In this document: one piece after another, positions 27,975 through 33,288 of the stretch
How positions within the stretch are numbered: position 1 is the first letter of the stretch
Layout: the number at the start of each line of letters is the position of its first letter
Origin: Verrucomicrobiota bacterium
GTDB taxonomy: Bacteria; Verrucomicrobiota; Verrucomicrobiia; Limisphaerales; UBA1096
Direction: 5' to 3'
Assembly: GCA_003972865.1 (NCBI GenBank)
Contig: QOAX01000295.1
Location: 1-33,288 of the forward strand
DNA: 33,288 nt
The notes under the pieces: generated by a model
Seen by the model: only the letters and a program-made list of their open reading frames with translations
The model's database searches: none
What the model was told of the DNA's origin: nothing
Translations under genes and position numbers: made by a program

Positions 27975-29390
27975 ATGAAAACACTCGTAACAACCATGCT
28001 GCTCGGCTCGGCTGTCTGCTTTCAAGCGGCCGATTGGCCCAACTGGCGCGGCCCGGACCACAATGGCATCTCCCAGGAAACGGACTGGTCCGAGAAATGG
28101 GGCTCGAGCGGCCCCAAGCGACTTTGGAATGCCTCGGTCGGCACTGGCGTTGCCACCGTCTCGGTGGCCGACGGACGGGTGTTCACCATGGGCAACAAAT
28201 CCAACCGCGACTCGGTTTACGCCCTGGAGGAAGCGACTGGTGATATCCTGTGGCGACATTCCTATTCTGAAGCATTAAGCCCCAAACAATACGATGGTGG
28301 ACCCAGTGCAACTCCTACCGCCGACGGCGAATACGTTTACACCCTTAGCAAAACTGGGAAGGCGTTTTGTCTTGAGGCGTCCACTGGAGACGAGGTGTGG
28401 AACAGGGATTTAAAACAACTCTACAGTCTTCCGACGCCTACCTGGGGTTTTGCCTCCTCAGCGTTGATCCATGGAGACAAGGTTGTTTACAATGTTGGCT
28501 CACGCGGGATTGCACTTAGTAAGACAAACGGCAGCCTCAAGTGGAAGACCGCCAGTGGCACACCAGGCTATGCAACCCCCGTTCGCTACGACCATCGCGG
28601 CACCGAGGCTTTCATCATGTTCGGCCCCAGCTACGCCTATGGCGTGAATGCCGCCACGGGCAAGCAGCTCTGGTCCAAGTCCTTTAAATCGAGCGACATC
28701 AATGCCGCAGACCCAGTTTTGTACGATGGCAAGATCTTCCTCACCTCCAGCTCCCGTGACGGCGAGTTGATCGAGCTGAGTGGCACCAGCACAAGTTCCA
28801 AATGGAAGAACCGCAACATGCGTATCTACTTAAACGCCGGGGTGGTGATCGGCGATTATTTGTACGGTGCCGATGGCACTACCAATCGCGGCAACACGGT
28901 CCGCTGCATCAACATGGAAACCGGCGAAACCGAGTGGACAAAAAACAGCATTCCTTGCGCTTCTATCACCGCTGCTGATGCCAAACTGATCATACTCAGC
29001 CTCACCGGTGACCTTTACATCGCCGAGGCGTCGCCGAGCCGTTTTATGCAACTGGCCAAGGCCAAGGTCATCACCGGCACCTGCTTGACCGTGCCGGTCC
29101 TGGCCAACCGAAGCCTCTACGTCCGCAACTCTCGCGGCACGCTCTACAAGCTGCAAATGAGCGAGATGGTGGTCGAGCCGCAGCCGTTGGCGGTTAATTT
29201 TGCCGGCAGCTACCTCGAGTTCTCCTGGCCGGCCAAAGGCAACTTCATCCTCGAGTCTGCCGATGCGCTTGGCCAAGCAGCCGACTGGAGCGAGGTCGGC
29301 GGAAGACCGCCCACCACGGAGGATGACCGTTACGTTGTCCGCGTCAGGCCAAGCGCTGGACAGCAATTTTTCCGTCTCCGCAGCGAATGA
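27975..29390 (+). CDS. Secreted PQQ-like beta-propeller protein
   Basis: MKTLVTTMLLGSAVCFQAADWPNWRGPDHNGISQETDW...; quinoprotein blades; C-terminal beta-rich tail. Confidence 0.87.
   Translation: MKTLVTTMLLGSAVCFQAADWPNWRGPDHNGISQETDWSEKWGSSGPKRLWNASVGTGVATVSVADGRVFTMGNKSNRDSVYALEEATGDILWRHSYSEALSPKQYDGGPSATPTADGEYVYTLSKTGKAFCLEASTGDEVWNRDLKQLYSLPTPTWGFASSALIHGDKVVYNVGSRGIALSKTNGSLKWKTASGTPGYATPVRYDHRGTEAFIMFGPSYAYGVNAATGKQLWSKSFKSSDINAADPVLYDGKIFLTSSSRDGELIELSGTSTSSKWKNRNMRIYLNAGVVIGDYLYGADGTTNRGNTVRCINMETGETEWTKNSIPCASITAADAKLIILSLTGDLYIAEASPSRFMQLAKAKVITGTCLTVPVLANRSLYVRNSRGTLYKLQMSEMVVEPQPLAVNFAGSYLEFSWPAKGNFILESADALGQAADWSEVGGRPPTTEDDRYVVRVRPSAGQQFFRLRSE
29266..29278. repeat. Iterated palindrome CGCTTGGCCAAGC
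   Basis: Exact core in the 3' part of the PQQ gene. Confidence 0.8.
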
Positions 29391-29424
29391 GATGGCACCA
29401 TATAGGCAACTTCACGTTGATTGA

Positions 29425-29484
29425 GACCTCCTCCGCAAACACGGCGGCAAGACGGGTGCAGAATTGAAAGCTGAAGGGAAATGA
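29425..29484 (+). pseudogene. 3' remnant of a probable ankyrin-repeat family gene (DLLRKHGGKTGAELKAEGK*)
   Basis: 19 codons plus TGA in one frame, TGA overlapping the next ATG; an in-frame stop precedes it so it is not an intact ORF. Confidence 0.55.
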
Positions 29485-31931
29485 AACACCTCCTACTCAC
29501 AGCAATCGCAATGGTTGTCGCGCTTCTGTGGCCTTGCGTGAGCTATGGCGAAAAACAAGAGGCTTCCGACAAACAATTCCGGGAACAGATTGCGCCTCTG
29601 TTGGAAAAGCGTTGCGCAGGCTGTCACGGAGCCAAGAAACCAAAAGGCAACCTGAGGGTGGATCAGCTGGATCTGGATTTCATTCACGGGAGGGACACTG
29701 AGACTTGGCACGACATTCTGGACGCCTTGAATCGGGGAGAAATGCCGCCTGAGGACGAGCCTCAGCTCAGCGACGCGCAACGGCAGACGCTGGTGAATTG
29801 GATTACGATCCGAATGACTCATGCCGCCCATGTGAAGCGGGCCACCGGCGGACAGGGCGTCCTTCGTCGGTTGACCCGATATGAATACAACAACACGATG
29901 GCGGACCTGCTGGGAATCCCCTTGGACTACTCCAAAGACCTCCCCCCCGAACCGAACAGCGAGGATGGCTTCATGAACAATGCCATGGCCATGGGCATGT
30001 CCGGCATGCAATTGGAGTATTATCTGCGAGCCGCCCAATTGGGCTTGAGCAAGGCTCTGGTGGAAGGTCCGGAACCCAAACGTTTTGAACACACGGGAAC
30101 GGTCAATGTGGGGCGCAGAAAAGGACGCGCCCCCAAAACGCCGCACACGAGCAACATCCAACCCGGCAATTGCTTCATGACCCGAGTAATGGACTACCCC
30201 GTTTCCGGACCGGTCCGCGTCCGGGTGAAGGCCCACGCCGTCATCCCCGAAGGCAAAGGTCCGCCGCGCATGCGGGTGATGATTGGGGTCCGGGCGGACA
30301 CCTATGTTCCCGGCGGACAGGTCGGCCCGGAGGTGGATGTCACCGCCAGCGCAGATGAGCCAGGAACCTATGAATTCACGGGATGGCTGGAGCATTTCCC
30401 GATGTTGAAATCTCCCTCCAATTTCCCCGGACTGCTGGTCAATGTTCACAATGTGTATGATGACGGCTCCAACGCCATCGAACTGCTGGACAAGAAGATT
30501 GGCGAACAGGAAAAGAAACTCAACCAACCCGACCTCAATCAACCTTGGCTGGTGGTGGAGTCGGTGGAATTCGTCGCTCCCGACCACCAGGTTTGGCCGC
30601 CTCAACGCCATCGGAACATCTTGTTTCAGGGAGCCGATATTCCCGACGATGAAACCGCTTACGCACGACAAGTCCTCAAGCGTTTCATGCGACGCGCGTA
30701 TCGTCGTCCGCCCACCCCCGATGAGGTTGAGTACGTCCTGCGGTTTCACAACAAGATCCGCCCGGACTACCCGAACTTCATCGAGGCCATACGCCAAAGC
30801 CTGGCCATGACGCTGATCTCCCCTCAGTTTCTGTATCTGGTTGAGCCCAAACGAGCGGGCAAGGCGGCCCGACGCCTGACCGATCACGAAGTGGCCGCGC
30901 GCCTCTCCTATTTCCTTTGGAGCACAATGCCCGACGAGAAACTGAGTCAACTGGCGGACAGTGGCTCCCTGAGAAAAGGCAAGACTCTTTCAGCCCAGGT
31001 TCGACGGATGCTCGCTGACCCGAAGGCGCAACGTTTCGTCGACCAATTCACGGATCAGTGGCTGGACCTCTCTTCACTGGACCGGGTCGCGGTCAACCCC
31101 CAGTTCTACCCGGAATTCAAGGACCGTGTAAAAACCGCCATGCACCAGGAAACGCTGCATTTCTTTTCGGAAATCCTGCGCAACAAACTATCGGCGCTAA
31201 ATTTCCTGGATTCCGATTTCACGATACTCAACGAGCGTTTGGCAAAGCACTACGGCATCGAGGGGGTCACCGGAACGGAAATGAGGAGGGCGGCCCTGAA
31301 ACCGGCCTACAAACGGGGGGGACTCATCACTCAGGGCAGCATGCTGATCGGCAATTCAACGGGTGAGGATTCCCACCCCATCAACCGCGCGGTATGGATC
31401 CTGAAACGTCTGCTGGACGAACCGCCGTCCCCGCCGCCCGCCAACGTGCCGGCCTTGGATTCCGAAACGCCGGGCTTCGACAAGCTCACCCTGAAGGGGC
31501 AATTGGCGGTCCATAGAGAGAAGGCCGCCTGTGTCAGTTGCCATCGCAAGATCGATCCCTGGGGCATTCCCCTGGAACACTACGACGCGGCCGGCCTGTA
31601 TCGGACGGAGGCGCTCCGATTGACCGCAAACCAGAAGGGCCAGACACGTAACAAGGTCGGCAAAGCCCCTTTGGACGCGGGCGATGTCATGCCGGATGGA
31701 ACGGCCATCCAGGGAGCCGATGAATTGAAGGATTACCTCTTGCGGGAGAAAAAGGATGCCTTCGCGCGGGCACTCGTCGTGAAGTTGACAACCTATGCAT
31801 TGGGGCGTTACCTTGAATTTACCGACGATAAAATCGTCGATGACTTGACCGCCCGATTCCAAGAACAGGGATATCGGCTGGATAAACTGATCCAATCTAT
31901 CGTTGCATCCGAACTGTTCCTTACCCGCTGA
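29481..31931 (+). CDS. Planctomycete-type cytochrome C / DUF1587-1592-1588-1585 protein
   Basis: LLEKRCAGCHGAKKPKGNLRVD; LRRLTRYEYNNTMADLLG; FMRRAYRRPPTPDEV; RLSYFLWSTMPDE; CVSCHRKIDPWGIPLEHYDAAGLYR. Confidence 0.92.
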   Translation: MKHLLLTAIAMVVALLWPCVSYGEKQEASDKQFREQIAPLLEKRCAGCHGAKKPKGNLRVDQLDLDFIHGRDTETWHDILDALNRGEMPPEDEPQLSDAQRQTLVNWITIRMTHAAHVKRATGGQGVLRRLTRYEYNNTMADLLGIPLDYSKDLPPEPNSEDGFMNNAMAMGMSGMQLEYYLRAAQLGLSKALVEGPEPKRFEHTGTVNVGRRKGRAPKTPHTSNIQPGNCFMTRVMDYPVSGPVRVRVKAHAVIPEGKGPPRMRVMIGVRADTYVPGGQVGPEVDVTASADEPGTYEFTGWLEHFPMLKSPSNFPGLLVNVHNVYDDGSNAIELLDKKIGEQEKKLNQPDLNQPWLVVESVEFVAPDHQVWPPQRHRNILFQGADIPDDETAYARQVLKRFMRRAYRRPPTPDEVEYVLRFHNKIRPDYPNFIEAIRQSLAMTLISPQFLYLVEPKRAGKAARRLTDHEVAARLSYFLWSTMPDEKLSQLADSGSLRKGKTLSAQVRRMLADPKAQRFVDQFTDQWLDLSSLDRVAVNPQFYPEFKDRVKTAMHQETLHFFSEILRNKLSALNFLDSDFTILNERLAKHYGIEGVTGTEMRRAALKPAYKRGGLITQGSMLIGNSTGEDSHPINRAVWILKRLLDEPPSPPPANVPALDSETPGFDKLTLKGQLAVHREKAACVSCHRKIDPWGIPLEHYDAAGLYRTEALRLTANQKGQTRNKVGKAPLDAGDVMPDGTAIQGADELKDYLLREKKDAFARALVVKLTTYALGRYLEFTDDKIVDDLTARFQEQGYRLDKLIQSIVASELFLTR

Positions 31932-31947
31932 CGAAACCAAACTTATT

Positions 31948-33288
31948 ATGACGCGCAAATCATGGCATCTAGATCGAAGGTCCTTTTTGAAGGGAAGCGG
32001 CGTGGCTCTGGCTCTTCCCTTTCTGGAGTGCATGCAGTTGGGAGCCAAAGAGTCCCGGCAGGAAGACATACCCAAACGCCTGTGCTCGGTGTATTTCCCC
32101 TACGGAGCCAGCGTGCCGGCGGACAATCATGCGGACCGGGACTGGGGCTGGTTTCCCGTGCGGGAGGGAGACAGCTTCCGATATACCCAGGTCATGAAGT
32201 CCCTGGAGCCATTGCGTCGATCCGTCAGCGTCATTGGCGGTCTCTCTCATCCCAGCGGACTTCATATCGGCGGGCATGACACCGGAGATATCTTTCTGAC
32301 GGGCGCCAGTTTCAAAGGAGCCAATTACAGAAACTCGGTCTCGTTTGATCAGGTCGCGGCGGAAAAGTTTGGCTCCAAAACCCGCTTTTCCTCTCTGGTT
32401 CTTTCCAGCGACGGCGGCATTGGAATGCCCACCCGCTCCAAGACGCTTTCCTTCACCCAATCCGGTCAACCCATCCCCGCTCTCGACAAACCGCGACAGA
32501 TCTTTGAGCGCCTCTTCGGGGACGAACAGGGCAGCAAGGAGCAAACGCGTCGCCGACTGGCAACCGAAGCCAGCATGCTGGACCTGGTCATGGAGCAATC
32601 CAAATCACTGCGCGGCAAATTGGGAAAACAGGATCAACTGAAGTACGACGAATATCTTAGCTCGGTCCGCGACGTTGAAAAACGGGTCCGCAGGAGCGAG
32701 GCCTGGTTGGAGATCCCCAAGGCCAATGTGAACGAGGAAGAACTGGAGCTCTCGGCCAGCACGGACGCCCCTCTGGAATACATTCGAGTCATGTATGACC
32801 TGATGTATCTGGCCTTTCAAACGGACTCCACCCGCGTGGCCACCTACATGCTCAGCGCCATGAATGGCAAAGTGTCCAACCAGTTTCCCAGGGCGCTGGG
32901 TCTCTCCAGCCAGCACGACCTGGCTCACAAGGCGGGCAAGCCCGGAGGGTTTCCGCGACAAGGCAAATGGAATCAATGCCTGATTGAAAACCTGGCTTAT
33001 TTCCTCCATCGACTGGACGACACTCCTGAAGGAGATGGAACTATGCTGGATAATTCAATGATCCTGCTCGGAACCTCCAACAGCCGCACGCACAACAATC
33101 GGAACTATCCCCTCGTGCTCGCCGGGGGAGCCAATCTGGGAATGAAGCATGGACAGTTTCTCACCTACAACAAGGGGAACGAGGACCAACCGATGTCCAA
33201 TCTGCTCTTCACCCTGTTGAACCGAATGGGCGTCTCAGACACCGGATTCTCCGACAGCTCCGGCGATCTTTCGGAACTCTACGTCTAG
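31948..33288 (+). CDS. DUF1552 family protein with Tat-like signal
   Basis: LDRRSFLKGSGVALALPFLE; KRLCSVYFPYGASVPA; GGLSHPSGLHIGGHDTGDIFLTG. Confidence 0.92.
   Translation: MTRKSWHLDRRSFLKGSGVALALPFLECMQLGAKESRQEDIPKRLCSVYFPYGASVPADNHADRDWGWFPVREGDSFRYTQVMKSLEPLRRSVSVIGGLSHPSGLHIGGHDTGDIFLTGASFKGANYRNSVSFDQVAAEKFGSKTRFSSLVLSSDGGIGMPTRSKTLSFTQSGQPIPALDKPRQIFERLFGDEQGSKEQTRRRLATEASMLDLVMEQSKSLRGKLGKQDQLKYDEYLSSVRDVEKRVRRSEAWLEIPKANVNEEELELSASTDAPLEYIRVMYDLMYLAFQTDSTRVATYMLSAMNGKVSNQFPRALGLSSQHDLAHKAGKPGGFPRQGKWNQCLIENLAYFLHRLDDTPEGDGTMLDNSMILLGTSNSRTHNNRNYPLVLAGGANLGMKHGQFLTYNKGNEDQPMSNLLFTLLNRMGVSDTGFSDSSGDLSELYV

Noticed and set aside
29493-30950. 485-aa minus-strand ORF opposite the DUF1592 gene
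   Set aside because: Shadow ORF; the plus strand has clear family motifs throughout.
23297-33288. attR copy of the tRNA-Lys 3' end
   Set aside because: Looked by eye for TTCGAGTCCCACC / CCCGACCCACCA downstream; none found, so no right boundary is claimed.
1-33288. CRISPR arrays, rRNA genes, transposase/IS elements
   Set aside because: No regularly spaced direct repeats, rRNA sequence or transposase motifs seen.

Overview
The window reads as a GC-rich chromosomal segment, probably Verrucomicrobiota-like (inferred from gene families only). Left part (1-23.2 kb): mostly housekeeping/metabolic genes, including a trpB-hisC chimera at the left edge, Trx/heme/PDZ protein, fabI, SDR, fucose-isomerase-like protein, Fe-ADH, pyrE, two quinoprotein-like genes (one here, one at 28 kb), EamA transporter, tandem-ACT protein, double CRTAC1-like FG-GAP/UnbV protein, Zn-ADH/Gfo-Idh fusion, DUF2007, FAD oxidase, rnhB, yraN, nfeD-floA operon and aldo/keto reductase. 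A tRNA-Lys(TTT) at 23.22 kb is followed by an AT-richer module with a tyrosine recombinase, SF3/D5-type helicase and small ORFs, resembling a satellite-like integrative element. Then come a metallophosphoesterase, a PQQ beta-propeller gene and a DUF1592/DUF1552-type pair. Main hunt results: (1) a highly iterated short palindrome, core CTTGGCCAAG (full CGCTTGGCCAAGCG), dispersed in many unrelated genes in all reading frames and absent from the tRNA-Lys-linked module and the DUF1592/DUF1552 block; (2) matching 5' leader and 3' tail remnants of what looks like a secreted ankyrin-type gene family flanking the PQQ gene, with the same leader fused onto the DUF1592-type gene; (3) an in-frame trpB::hisC chimera at a shared YEFLDE-coding stretch; (4) a second palindrome family GGCGGATGAG(AC/GT)GTCCGCC, one copy inside a coding region; (5) several operator-like dyads. 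All homology calls come from reading sequence and memory of families; no searches were run.
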